A stretch of DNA of 64,000 bases from Pseudoxanthomonas jiangsuensis (GTDB lineage Bacteria; Pseudomonadota; Gammaproteobacteria; Xanthomonadales; Xanthomonadaceae). The position numbers were made by a program, and so were the translations under genes. Positions 42,729 through 52,100 of this stretch are shown piece after piece (position 1 is the first letter of the stretch; the number at the start of each line of letters is the position of its first letter). The stretch is taken from assembly GCF_010093185.1 (NCBI RefSeq), contig NZ_PDWL01000012.1, positions 54,396 to 118,395 on the forward strand, in the 5' to 3' direction. The notes under the pieces were generated by a model. The model made no database searches and had not been told where the DNA came from. It was given only the letters and a program-made list of their open reading frames with translations.

Positions 42729-44795
42729 TCAGCCGAAGTCGAAGTTCATCGCCGCGCCCACCGGCGCGACGAAGTCGCCGGACACGTAGTCGACCCCGGC
42801 GCTGAACAGCTGGCTCATCGCCTGGGCGTCGCCGACGTCGGCGGCCAGGGTGGTGATGCCTTCCTTCTGCGCCCGCGCGGTGATCTCGCGGACCTTGTCC
42901 TGGGCTTCGCCCGGCCTGCCGATCTCGTCGGTCAGGTCCGGATCGATCTTGACGAAGGCCGGGGTGAAGTGGGCGAGAAGCTGGAACGAATCCAGTCCCG
43001 AGCCGAACTGCTCCAGCCCCACCCGGCAGCCCAGCGGCGCCACCGCGGCCAGGAACTGCTGGGCGCTGCGCAGGTGGGTGAACACCTTGGCCTCGGTCGC
43101 CTCCAGCCACAGCCGCTCGCCGGGCACGCCCTGCGCGGCCAGCTCGCCGCGGATCAGCGCCACCATCGCCGGGTTGGCGAACGAGGCCGGGCTGATCCGC
43201 ACCAGCATCCGGGTCTGGCGGCCGGCGCGCTCGCGCTCGGCCAGGGTCGCGATCGCCTGGCGCACCACCCACAGGTCGATGTCGCCCAGCAGCCCGTGCT
43301 CCTCGGCGATGCCGAGGAAGCCGGACGGAGTGACCAGCTCGCCGTTGTTGTCCACCCGCAGGTGGGCCTCGTACAGCTCGCCCGGCTCGCCCTGCAGGTT
43401 CAGCACCGGCCGGTAGTGCAGGACGAAGCCCTCGCCGGCCAGCGCCTCGCGGATCCGCGCCACCCAGCGGGCGATGCGCTCTTCCTCGGCGCGGTCGGCC
43501 GCGCCCGGGTCGAACACCTGCGCGGTATTGCCGCCCAGCTCGATCGCCGCGTGCAGGCAGGAATTGGCCCGCGCCAGGATCTGCGGCACGCTGGCGATCT
43601 TCTCGCCCACCTGGACCCCGCCGATGCTGGCGGTCACCGCCAGCGAACGCTCGCCGACGCTGAACACGTGGGTGGCGAAGGCCTCGCGCAGGGCCTCGGC
43701 CGCGGCCTTGGTGCGGGCGTGGTTGCCTTCCAGCAGGAGGGCGAAGCTGTGCTCGCCGAAGCGCGCGGCCTTGACGTCTGCCTCGACCGTGGCGCGCACG
43801 CGCGCGGCCAGCGCGGCGACCAGGGCGTCGGCCGAATCCAGGCCGATGTCCGGCAAAAGCCGCGCGTAGTGGTCCGGCTCGACCAGCAGGAAGCCGTACT
43901 GGCCGCCGTCGCGGCCGACCTGGGCGACCGCGCCCTCGAGCAGGTGCATGAAGGTCGGGCGGTTGAGCAGGCCGGTGACCTGGTCGCGCTGGCGCAGTTC
44001 CTCGACCTCGCGCGCCAGCTCCGGGTCCAGCTCCTCGCGGCGGCGGAACACCACCTGCACGCAGGGCTCGCCCTCGTAGGTGGCGGTGGCGAACTCCATC
44101 TTCGCCGGGAAGGTGCTGCCGTCGACGTGGCGCGCCTCCATCAGGTATTCCGGCGGCGGCGGCTCGCCCTTGGACAGCGACTTGAGCAGGGCCTTGAAAC
44201 CGTCGATGTGCTGCGGCCCGACCAGGTCCAGCAGGGACATGCCCTCCACGTCCTCGAACTCCTCGAACCCGAACATCTCCAGGTAAGCGTCGTTGGCGCG
44301 GATGTGCATGCCTTCGTGGATGTAGGCGATCGGGTCGCGCGAGGAGGCGATCAGCGAATCGCAGCGGCGCTCGGTCTCGCGCAGCTGGGCCTCCAGCCGG
44401 CGCAGGCCGCGGCGCGCGTCCAGGTCGGACCATTCGCGGCGCACGGTCTCCAGCAGGTGCTCGGAGCGGTGCTTGAGCACCAGCGCCCGCGCTCCGCCGC
44501 CGAGGCTGGCCAGCACCGCGGCCTCGTCGATCCGGTCCACCAGCAGCAGCAGCGGCAGGTCCTTGCCGCTGGCGGCGACCTGGGTGCGCACCTGCTCCAG
44601 CGGCATCGCCGCCGAGTCGGCGGCCACCACCAGATCGACCGGCTGGCTGGCGACCATCTGCGCCAGTTCGGCCGCGCTGGCCGGGCGCAGAGGGCGCACG
44701 GCGATGCCGCCGTTGCGCAGGGTGCTGACGATCGCTTCGGCGTCCTCCACCCGGTCATCGACGATGAGCAGGCGGATTGCGGAGTCTTTCTGCAT
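42729..44795 (-). CDS. fimX: FimX-like receiver-PAS-degenerate GGDEF-EAL protein
   Basis: A 688-residue protein: degenerate receiver (about 5-120, LLIVDDRVEDAEAI), coiled linker, PAS domain (about 140-250, SRDPIAYIHEGMHIRANDAYLEMFGFEEFEDVEG), GGDEF (about 265-430) and EAL (about 440-688). GGDEF is GEHSF, the EAL tripeptide is EAH (LYEAHLRV), and the metal-site DDFG is EQFG, so it should have no cyclase or phosphodiesterase activity. This matches FimX, a c-di-GMP receptor that in Xanthomonas joins PilZ and PilB to drive type IV pili. Start at 44795 (MQKDSAIRLL). Confidence 0.88.
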   Translation of the reverse strand: MQKDSAIRLLIVDDRVEDAEAIVSTLRNGGIAVRPLRPASAAELAQMVASQPVDLVVAADSAAMPLEQVRTQVAASGKDLPLLLLVDRIDEAAVLASLGGGARALVLKHRSEHLLETVRREWSDLDARRGLRRLEAQLRETERRCDSLIASSRDPIAYIHEGMHIRANDAYLEMFGFEEFEDVEGMSLLDLVGPQHIDGFKALLKSLSKGEPPPPEYLMEARHVDGSTFPAKMEFATATYEGEPCVQVVFRRREELDPELAREVEELRQRDQVTGLLNRPTFMHLLEGAVAQVGRDGGQYGFLLVEPDHYARLLPDIGLDSADALVAALAARVRATVEADVKAARFGEHSFALLLEGNHARTKAAAEALREAFATHVFSVGERSLAVTASIGGVQVGEKIASVPQILARANSCLHAAIELGGNTAQVFDPGAADRAEEERIARWVARIREALAGEGFVLHYRPVLNLQGEPGELYEAHLRVDNNGELVTPSGFLGIAEEHGLLGDIDLWVVRQAIATLAERERAGRQTRMLVRISPASFANPAMVALIRGELAAQGVPGERLWLEATEAKVFTHLRSAQQFLAAVAPLGCRVGLEQFGSGLDSFQLLAHFTPAFVKIDPDLTDEIGRPGEAQDKVREITARAQKEGITTLAADVGDAQAMSQLFSAGVDYVSGDFVAPVGAAMNFDFG

Positions 44796-44979
44796 GCAGG
44801 GGACCAGGGGATGCGTGGGCGGCGCCGGCGCCGGGGGAAGCGCCAGGAACAGCGGGTTTAATACACGATGGCCGCAGAAGCGTCCATGATGCGTTGCGCG
44901 AAGCCGGACTTTCGTCGGCAAAGCCGCCGCGGCAGCCGCCCGGTCTACCATGGGCTTCCCCGGGCGACGGCGAAGCGGC

Positions 44980-45492
44980 ATGGGCATCGAGATCGAGCGC
45001 AAGTTCACCGTCGCCGGCCCCGGCTGGCGGGCCGCGGCCGAACGGGTCCAGGCGATGGCCCAGGGCTATCTCAACGGCCTGGACGCGGTCGAAAGCGGCG
45101 CGCAGAAGGCCTCGGTCCGGGTCCGGATCGAGGGCCAGGCCGCCTTCCTCAACCTCAAGTCGCGGCAACTGGGCCATACCCGCCAGGAATTCGACTACCC
45201 GATCCCCGTGGAGGACGCGCGCCAGCTGCTGGCGCTGTGCGTCGGCGGCCGGATCGAGAAGCGCCGGCACTACGTCCGCCACCAGGGCCACCTGTGGGAG
45301 GTGGACGAGTTCCTCGGCGACAACGGTGGGCTGGTGGTGGCGGAGATCGAGCTGGATTCGGCCGACGAGGCCTTCGCCCGCCCCGACTGGCTCGGCGTCG
45401 AGGTCACCGACCAGCCGCGCTACTACAACCTGGCCCTCGCCGCGCGGCCCTATTCGCAGTGGAGCGCCGGGGAGCGCGACTCCCGCTTGTAG
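44980..45492 (+). CDS. CYTH domain protein (triphosphate tunnel metalloenzyme)
   Basis: A 170-residue CYTH protein. The defining ExExK motif is EIERKF at the very N-terminus, followed by basic strands (ASVRVRIEG, NLKSR) and acidic WEVDEF and VVAEIELDS that line a beta-tunnel binding triphosphate and metal. Members act as tripolyphosphatases, thiamine triphosphatases or class IV adenylate cyclases; which applies cannot be decided. The ATG at 44980 puts EIERKF in place. It is divergent from the FimX-like gene. Confidence 0.9.
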   Translation: MGIEIERKFTVAGPGWRAAAERVQAMAQGYLNGLDAVESGAQKASVRVRIEGQAAFLNLKSRQLGHTRQEFDYPIPVEDARQLLALCVGGRIEKRRHYVRHQGHLWEVDEFLGDNGGLVVAEIELDSADEAFARPDWLGVEVTDQPRYYNLALAARPYSQWSAGERDSRL

Positions 45493-45537
45493 GAACCGAC
45501 CCTTGCCCCTCGTCCCGCCGCCCCCATCTGGATCACC

Positions 45538-46236
45538 ATGAGAGTCGACATCTGGTCCGACGTGGTCTGCCCCTGGTGCTGGATCGGCAAGCACCGCTTC
45601 CAGCGCGGGGTGGAACTGCTCGGCGCCGACGCGCCGGCGCTGGAAATCCACTGGCACGCCTTCCAGCTCGACCCGGACGCCGGCCAGGAGCCGGTGCCGT
45701 TGCGCGACGCCTACGCCGCCAAGTTCGGCGGCCCGGAGCGCACCGCGCAGATCCTGGCACAGACCCAGGCCACCGCCCGCGCCGAGGGCCTGCCGATGGA
45801 CTTCGACCGCGGCCAGGTGCGGGTGACCACCCTGCCCGCGCACCGGCTGATGTGGCTGGCCGCGCGCGAAGGCGACGCGCAGGCGGTACAGGCCGTCGGC
45901 GAGGCGCTGTTCCGCGCCCACTTCGCCGAAGGCCGCAACCTGGCCGATCCGCGGACCCTGGCCGACGCCGGCGCCGCTGGTGGCCTGGAGGCGGCACGGA
46001 TCGAGGCGATGCTGGCCTCGGACGAAGGCCTGGCCGAGGTCCGCGCCCAGATCGGGCAGGCCCGCGCCCTGGGCATCACCGCGGTGCCGACCTTCGTCAT
46101 CGACGGCCGCTACGCGGTCCAGGGCGGGCAGGCGCCGGAGGTGTTCGCCCAGGCTTTGCGCAAGGCCGCGGCCGGGCACGGTCCGGCGCCCGCCGCGGGC
46201 GATGCGGGCTGCGGTCCGGACGGCTGCGCGGTGTAA
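45538..46236 (+). CDS. DsbA-family oxidoreductase, FrnE-like
   Basis: A 232-residue cytoplasmic thioredoxin-fold protein (no signal peptide). The active site is CPWC at C11-C14 in SDVVCPWCWIGKHRF, with an inserted helical domain and the cis-Pro region GITAVPTFVIDGRYAVQGGQ near residues 178-197. The tail CGPDGC is a CX4C pair, like the second redox motif reported in Deinococcus FrnE. FrnE proteins are thiol-disulfide isomerases implicated in oxidative stress. The gene lies between the CYTH gene and nagZ on the same strand. Confidence 0.9.
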   Translation: MRVDIWSDVVCPWCWIGKHRFQRGVELLGADAPALEIHWHAFQLDPDAGQEPVPLRDAYAAKFGGPERTAQILAQTQATARAEGLPMDFDRGQVRVTTLPAHRLMWLAAREGDAQAVQAVGEALFRAHFAEGRNLADPRTLADAGAAGGLEAARIEAMLASDEGLAEVRAQIGQARALGITAVPTFVIDGRYAVQGGQAPEVFAQALRKAAAGHGPAPAAGDAGCGPDGCAV

Positions 46237-46301
46237 CCCGCTCCGGCCGCATCTGCGACAATGCCGGCAACGCGCATTCCCGCGCCCAGGAGTTTCACCG
46301 C

Positions 46302-47315
46302 ATGCTCGTGATCGGCGTCGCCGGCACCGAACTGACCGCGCAGGAGCGCGACTGGCTGCAGCACGACGCCGTCGCCGGCGTGATCCTGTTCAAGCGCAAC
46401 TTCGCCTCGCGCGCCCAGGTGGCCGAGCTGTCGGCCGCGATCCGCGCCGCCGCGCCGCGACCGCAGCTGGTCTGCGTGGACCAGGAAGGCGGCCGGGTCC
46501 AGCGCTTCCGCGACGGCTACAGCGCGCTGCCGCCGCTGTGCGGCTTCGGCGAGCTGTACGCGCGCGACCGCGAGGCCGCCCTGGCCCTGGCCGAGGAGCA
46601 CGCCTGGCTGATGGCCAGCGAAGTCCGCGCCAGCGGCGTGGACCTGAGCTTTGCCCCGGTGGTGGACCTGGCCCGCGGCAACCGCGCCATCGGCGACCGC
46701 GCCTTCAGCGACGACCCGCAGGTGGTGGCCGAGTTCACCCGCGCCTACGTGCGCGGCATGCACGGCGTGGGCATGGCCGCCACCCTCAAGCACTTCCCCG
46801 GCCACGGCACCGTGCTCGAGGACACCCATTTCGACGACGCGGTCGATCCGCGCCCGCTGGAGGTGCTGCGCGCGCAGGACCTGGTCCCGTTCGCCGCCGG
46901 CATCGAGGCCGGCGCCGACGCGGTGATGATGGCGCACGTGGCCTATCCGGCGGTGGCACCGGAGCCTGCGGGCTATTCGCCTTTCTGGATCCAGACCGTG
47001 CTGCGCGGCGAGCCTTCCAAAGGCGGCATGGGTTTCCGCGGCGTGGTCTTCTCCGACGACATCGGCATGGCCGCCGCGTTCTCGGCCGGCGGGATCAAGG
47101 CCCGGGTCGACGCCCACCTGGATGCCGGCTGCGACGTGGTTCTGGTCTGCCATCCCGAGCTGGTCGAGGAGTCGCTGCGCGCGGTCGAAGGCCGCGCACT
47201 CGACACCGCCGCCCTGCTCGGCCTGATCGGCCGCGGCGCGCTGGGCTGGGACGGCCTGCTGGCCGACGCCCGCTACGGCGCCGCGCAGTCGCGCCTGCCC
47301 CCGGCCGCGGCCTGA
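46302..47315 (+). CDS. nagZ: beta-N-acetylhexosaminidase NagZ
   Basis: A 337-residue cytoplasmic GH3 enzyme that removes GlcNAc from anhydromuropeptides in cell-wall recycling. Family blocks: VAGVILFKRNFAS, VCVDQEGGRVQRFRDGYSALP, NRAIGDRAFSDDP, the KHFPGHG motif in ATLKHFPGHGTVLEDTH with the general acid/base loop, and the nucleophile aspartate in GVVFSDDIGMAA. In bacteria with inducible AmpC its products signal beta-lactamase induction. hpt and the MTI phosphorylase follow on the same strand. Confidence 0.96.
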   Translation: MLVIGVAGTELTAQERDWLQHDAVAGVILFKRNFASRAQVAELSAAIRAAAPRPQLVCVDQEGGRVQRFRDGYSALPPLCGFGELYARDREAALALAEEHAWLMASEVRASGVDLSFAPVVDLARGNRAIGDRAFSDDPQVVAEFTRAYVRGMHGVGMAATLKHFPGHGTVLEDTHFDDAVDPRPLEVLRAQDLVPFAAGIEAGADAVMMAHVAYPAVAPEPAGYSPFWIQTVLRGEPSKGGMGFRGVVFSDDIGMAAAFSAGGIKARVDAHLDAGCDVVLVCHPELVEESLRAVEGRALDTAALLGLIGRGALGWDGLLADARYGAAQSRLPPAAA

Positions 47316-47371
47316 GCGCCGCCGCCGCATTCCCGCGTTCCCGCATTCTTCCTTCCGGTAGCCTTTCCCCG

Positions 47372-47956
47372 ATGTCCAGCCTGCTGATCTCCGAAGTCCT
47401 CGCCAAGTCCGACCTGCTGGTCGGCCGCCCCGCCATCGACGCCGCCATCGCCCGCATGGCCGACGAGATCGCCCGCGACTACATCGGCGACGTCCCCGCC
47501 GACCGCCTCGGCGACAGCTTCGTGCCGGTGTTCCTGACGGTGATGCACGGCGGCCTGCCGTTCGCCGGCCAGCTGTCGCTGGAACTGGGGGCGCGCGGCC
47601 TGGACCTGCAGTTCGACTACCTGCACGCCACCCGCTACCGCGGCCAGAACCAGGGCGGCGAGCTGGTCTGGAAGCACCGCCCGGCCACCTCTTTGTACGG
47701 CCGCCGGGTGCTGATCGCCGACGACATCCTCGACGAGGGCCACACCCTGGCCGAGGTGCGCCGCTGGTGCATCGAGCAGGGCGCCACCGACGTGCGCATC
47801 GCCGCGCTGACGATCAAGGACCACGACCGCTGCGTGGACGGCGTGCGCGCCGACTACGTCGGGGTGAGCGTGCCGGACCGCTACGTGTTCGGCTTCGGCA
47901 TGGACTACCACGAGCAGGGCCGCAACCTGCCGGCGATCTACGCGCTGAAGGACTGA
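47372..47956 (+). CDS. hpt: hypoxanthine-guanine phosphoribosyltransferase
   Basis: A 194-residue purine salvage enzyme. The PRPP-binding loop is VLIADDILDEGHTLAEV (acidic pair D-D), the flexible loop lies in DYLHATRYRGQNQGGELVWKH, and the base-recognition lysine is in ALTIKDHDRC. It adds ribose-phosphate to hypoxanthine or guanine. Its coupling with the next gene is biochemically sensible: methylthioinosine phosphorylase releases hypoxanthine, which this enzyme recycles. The start at 47372 follows nagZ by 56 bp. Confidence 0.92.
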   Translation: MSSLLISEVLAKSDLLVGRPAIDAAIARMADEIARDYIGDVPADRLGDSFVPVFLTVMHGGLPFAGQLSLELGARGLDLQFDYLHATRYRGQNQGGELVWKHRPATSLYGRRVLIADDILDEGHTLAEVRRWCIEQGATDVRIAALTIKDHDRCVDGVRADYVGVSVPDRYVFGFGMDYHEQGRNLPAIYALKD

Positions 47957-47961
47957 GCGGC

Positions 47962-48702
47962 ATGGACATCGCCCTGGCCGTGATCGGCGGCACCGGCGTC
48001 TACCGCCTGGCCGCGCTGGAGAACGTGGAGAGCCGCCACTTCGACACGCCCTACGGCGCGCCGTCCGGACCTCTTCGGATCGGCCGCCTGGGCGAGGCCA
48101 GGGTCGCCTTCCTCGCCCGCCATGGCGAAGGCCACGCCCTGCCGCCGCACCGGGTCAACTACCGCGCCAACCTGCACGCGCTCAAGCAGGCCGGCGTGCG
48201 CCGGGTGCTGGCGCTCAACACCGTCGGCGGCATCACCGAAGCCTACGGCCCGCGCGTGCTGGCCTGCCCCGACCAGCTGATCGACTACACCTGGGGCCGC
48301 GAATCGAGCTTCTGGGACGGCGAAGGCGAGGCCCTGCACGTGGATTTCGGCCATCCCTACAGCCCGATCTTCCGGCACAAGGTGCTGGCCGCGGCCCGGG
48401 TCACCGGCGCGCGCGTGGTCGACGGCGGCTGCTACGGCGCCACCCAGGGCCCGCGCCTGGAAACCAACGCCGAGATCGCACGCATGCGCCGCGACGGCTG
48501 CGACCTGGTTGGCATGACCGGCATGCCCGAGGCCGGGCTGGCGCGCGAACTGGGGCTGGACTACGCCTGCCTGGCGATCGTGGCCAACTGGGCCGCCGGC
48601 TGCGGCGACGCCGCCGAGATCACCCTGGCCGAAGTCCTGGAGAACGTGGCCGCCGCCTCCGCCGGCCTGCCGGAACTGGTGGCCGAACTGGCCCGCGGCT
48701 GA
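47962..48702 (+). CDS. S-methyl-5'-thioinosine phosphorylase
   Basis: A 246-residue PNP/MTAP-family phosphorylase. Recognition blocks are [47 protein letters not shown] and [34 protein letters not shown]. In Pseudomonas (PA3004, next to nagZ) this group uses methylthioinosine instead of methylthioadenosine; the same nagZ neighbourhood supports that here. It would return methylthioribose-phosphate to methionine salvage and hypoxanthine to Hpt, whose gene ends 5 bp upstream. Confidence 0.9.
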   Translation: MDIALAVIGGTGVYRLAALENVESRHFDTPYGAPSGPLRIGRLGEARVAFLARHGEGHALPPHRVNYRANLHALKQAGVRRVLALNTVGGITEAYGPRVLACPDQLIDYTWGRESSFWDGEGEALHVDFGHPYSPIFRHKVLAAARVTGARVVDGGCYGATQGPRLETNAEIARMRRDGCDLVGMTGMPEAGLARELGLDYACLAIVANWAAGCGDAAEITLAEVLENVAAASAGLPELVAELARG

Positions 48703-48763
48703 CGTATTCCCGGGAGCCGGTCACGGGTTAGCGGTATCTCGCGCAACCAAGCCGCATCCCCGA

Positions 48764-48792
48764 TTGTCAGCCGCGCCACGGCTTTGCATACT
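48764..48792 (+). promoter_or_regulatory. candidate sigma70 promoter of the cold-shock gene
   Basis: TTGTCA (48764-48769), a 17-bp spacer and CATACT (48787-48792) form a plausible -35/-10 pair about 52 bp before the cold-shock ATG, in an otherwise GC-rich gap. It would leave a leader of roughly 45 nt. Confidence 0.5.
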
Positions 48793-48844
48793 CGCGGCGC
48801 GGCGGCCGCCGCATCTCCATCACACGCAAGGACTACGCAGCATC

Positions 48845-49051
48845 ATGGCCAACGGTACCGTCAAGTGGTTCAACGACGCCAAGGGATTTGGCTTCATCTC
48901 GCCGGAAGACGGCAGCGCGGACGTGTTCGCGCACTTCTCCGCGATCAACTCGAAGGGCTTCCGTTCCCTCAAGGAAGGCCAGCGGGTGAGCTACGAGGTG
49001 ACCCAGGGTCCGAAGGGCGCGCAGGCTTCCAACATCACTCCGCTCGACTGA
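48845..49051 (+). CDS. cspA: CspA-family cold-shock protein
   Basis: A 68-residue single OB-fold RNA-binding protein. RNP1 is [11 protein letters not shown] and RNP2 is DVFAHFSAI, with the typical start [12 protein letters not shown]. Such proteins melt RNA structure at low temperature or act as general RNA chaperones. A strong terminator follows, so it is a monocistronic gene. Whether it is cold-induced cannot be told from the short leader. Confidence 0.96.
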   Translation: MANGTVKWFNDAKGFGFISPEDGSADVFAHFSAINSKGFRSLKEGQRVSYEVTQGPKGAQASNITPLD

Positions 49052-49075
49052 TCCGGCCGGAGCAGTCGATCCAGG

Positions 49076-49103
49076 AACCCCGCCGCGAGGCGGGGTTTTT
49101 TTT
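49076..49103 (+). terminator. intrinsic terminator of the cold-shock gene
   Basis: AACCCCGCC, loop GCGA and GGCGGGGTT form a 9-bp stem with a stable GNRA-like loop, followed by a run of T. It lies 24 bp after the stop. Confidence 0.93.
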
Positions 49104-49113
49104 CGCCCGTCAT

Positions 49114-49139
49114 CGGCTTCCTCCCGCGGGAGGAAGCCG
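49114..49139. terminator. perfect 26-bp palindrome before the alpha-2-macroglobulin stop
   Basis: CGGCTTCCTCCCG and CGGGAGGAAGCCG form an exact 13+13 palindrome, 16 bp from the convergent alpha-2-macroglobulin gene's stop. There is no T-run on that gene's strand, so it could be a 3'-end stabiliser or a weak terminator. Confidence 0.5.
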
Positions 49140-49154
49140 GACGGTCGGATCCGG

Positions 49155-52100
49155 TCAGGGCTGGACCACCGTGACCGTCGCCGGGCGCGAGACGCCGGTG
49201 CCGCGCAGGGTCGGCTGGTACATGTCCTCGGCCTGCGGCGGCGGTACCACGTAGGTGCCCGGGGTCACCGCGCGCACCAGGTAGAACAGGCGCGCGGTGC
49301 GGCCGGCATCCAGCGCCAGCGCCGCCACATAGCGGTCGTCGCGGTATTGCTCGTGGCGGATCTCGGCCTCGCCGCCGCGCTCGGACAGGGTCACGCCCTC
49401 GACCTGCACGCCCTCCCACTGGCTGCCGTCGCCGAGGTTGAGGTTCTCCGCCTCCAGCCCGGCCGGCAACAGGTCGGTGACCAGGGCGTCGGGCATCGAA
49501 GCCTCGGCCTGCACCGTCAGGCGCACCACCAGCGCCTGGCCTTCCTTGAGGCTGCCGCCCTTCCACGGCTTGCCGTCGGGCAGGAACCAGTCGCGCACGA
49601 CCCCGACCCGGCGCTTGTCCTCGGCCGGCGGCTGGCGCGGGATCCCGGCGACCTCGATGCTGGCGTAGTACGGCCCGCCCTGCGCCTCGAAGCGCGCCCC
49701 GCGCAGCAAGGCGGCGTGGTCCAGGCTGCGGGCGAAGGCGGCAGCCGGCTCCAGCGCCTGCACCGCGCCGCCCTCGCCGTAGCGGCCGGCGACCTTGCGC
49801 CCGTCGCCCGCCTCCAAGGTCCGGCCCAGCCGCGCCAGCGCCATCTGCTCCTGGGTGCTCAGCCACAGCTGGCCGCTGCCCGCGTCGCGGCGCGACTGCA
49901 GGGCGCGCGCCAGGTCGACCGCGCGCGCGTCGTATCTGGCATCGGCCCGGCCGCGCTCGTGCAGCAGGGCGATCATCAGCGCGCCATCCCGGACCGTGCT
50001 GCTGTAGTCGCCCAGGTACGGCGGGCGCTTGTCCGGATCGCGGGCGAAGCCCTCGGCGATCGCCGCCGCGCCGCGCTTGGCGTCGCCCTGCATCGCCAGG
50101 GCCAGGCCCAGCTGGACCAGCGGCAGGCCGGTCAGGCTCTGGCCCTTCTCCTGGTCGTACAGCGCGCGCAGGGTGCCCAGGGGGGCGCGCTCGACCCGTG
50201 CCAGGACATAGCCGGCATAGGCGCGGTTGGCGAAACGCAGGTGCTCGCGGTGGTCGCGGCCGTAGAACTGGGCGCCGCCGGAGAGCAGGTCCTCCGAGAG
50301 CCGGTCCAGGGCCTTCTGCAAAACGCCCTCGGGCACGGCGAAGCCGGCCTCGCGCGCATCCAGCAGGAAGTCGGCGATGTACGGGGTCAGCGCCGGCTCG
50401 GTGTCGCCGCCGTCGCCGCCCCACATCGAGAAGTGGCCGCTGCCGGACTGCATCGCCGCCAGCCGCCCCAGCGCGCCCTCCATCCGCGCCCGGCGGGCAG
50501 CCGCGTCCAGCCCGGGCACGCCGAGCCGGCGCGCGGTATCGGCATCCATCAGCAGGGCGGCGTAGCCCTTGCTGGTGGTCTGCTCGGCGCAGCCGTAGGG
50601 ATAGTCGAGCAGCCCCTGCAGGGCGCTGGCGAAGGGGATCGGCGGGCTGGCGGTGATCCGCAGGCGCAGGTCCACCGTTTCGGCGATCAGGCCTTCGGCC
50701 ATGGCGGCATCCAGCGCCAGCGACGCGCCGTCCTCCAGCACCCGGGTCTGGACCCGGACCACGCCCGGCCAGGCCGCGCGCACCGGCAGCTCGTAGCGGC
50801 GGTCCACCGCGTAGCCGCCGCCGTCCACCCGCACCCGCACCTTGCCCACCGCGTGGCCCGGCAGGGCGCTGAGCGGGAACTCGAGGGTGGCCTTGGCCTG
50901 GTCGTCCAGGCGCAGGCGGCGCTCGCCCTCGGCCACCGCCAGCGGACCCTCGCCGTCCACCCGGACCCGGAACTCGCCGGCCTTGCCGCTGAAGTTCTGC
51001 ACGTCCAGGCTGACCGTGCCGCGGTCGCCCGGGGCCATCACCCGCGGCATCCCGGCCTCGGCCACCACCGGCGCGCGCACCAGCACCTCGCCATCGCGCT
51101 TGCCATAGCGCTCGTCGGCATAGACCAGGGCCGAGACCCGCAGGGTGCCGTTGAAGTCCGGCACCGCCAGCTTCACCCGGGCGTTGCCCTGCGCGTCCAG
51201 CTGCACCGGGCCGGAGAACAGGTCCACGGTCTGCACCCGCGCGGTCGGCCGCCGCGCCTGCGGCAAGGCCTCCAGGGCCATGTCGCCGCCGAAGCGCAGC
51301 CGCGCCTGACCGCCGGCGAAGCTCTCGATCACCCGGCCGTAGACGTCGTAGGCGTCGGTGGCCAGGCGGCGCTGGGCGAAGAAGTGCGCGGCCGCGTCCG
51401 GGACCGGGAAGCGGGTGATGTTGAGGATGCCCACGTCCACCGCCGAGACGGTGACGTGCGCGGCCTGCCCGGCCAGCTGCGGCGCGCTGACGGTGACCGG
51501 CAGGTCCTTTTGCGGGCGCATCTGCGCCGGCAGCTTCAGGCCGACGGCGACGGTGCGTTCGGCGCGCCGCATCGGCACGTGGGCCACGCCGACCGCGCGC
51601 GCCGGGGTCACCTGCGAGCTGGCCGAGCCGCCGCGGAACACCAGCGCGGTCACGTACACGTCGTGCCGCTCCCAGTCGGCGGTCACCGGGATCTCGAAGG
51701 TCTGCGCGGCCTTGCCGTCCTGGCCGCGCAGCTCGATCTCGTGCACGTACAGCAGCCGGTCGCTCTCCACCAGCAGCACGCCCTTGCCGGCGTGCGGGGG
51801 CGTCACCGTGACCTTCAGGGTCTCGCCGGCGCGGTAGCCGGTGCGGTCCAGGGCCAGCTTGACCTTGTCCGGGCGCGCGTCCGCGCCGCGGTTGTCGTCG
51901 CCCCAGCTCCAGCCGGCACGGAACGGATAGCGCATGGTCAGGCCGGTGGCCGGGTCGAGCACGTCGACCCGGTATTCGCCCCATTCCACCGGGAAGTCAA
52001 AGCGGGCGGCGGTGGCGCCGGCATCGACGGTGCGGGTCTCCACGTTCTCGAAGCGCGAGGTGAAGTCGTAGTCCCAGCCGCTGCCGTCGTCGTGGCGCCA

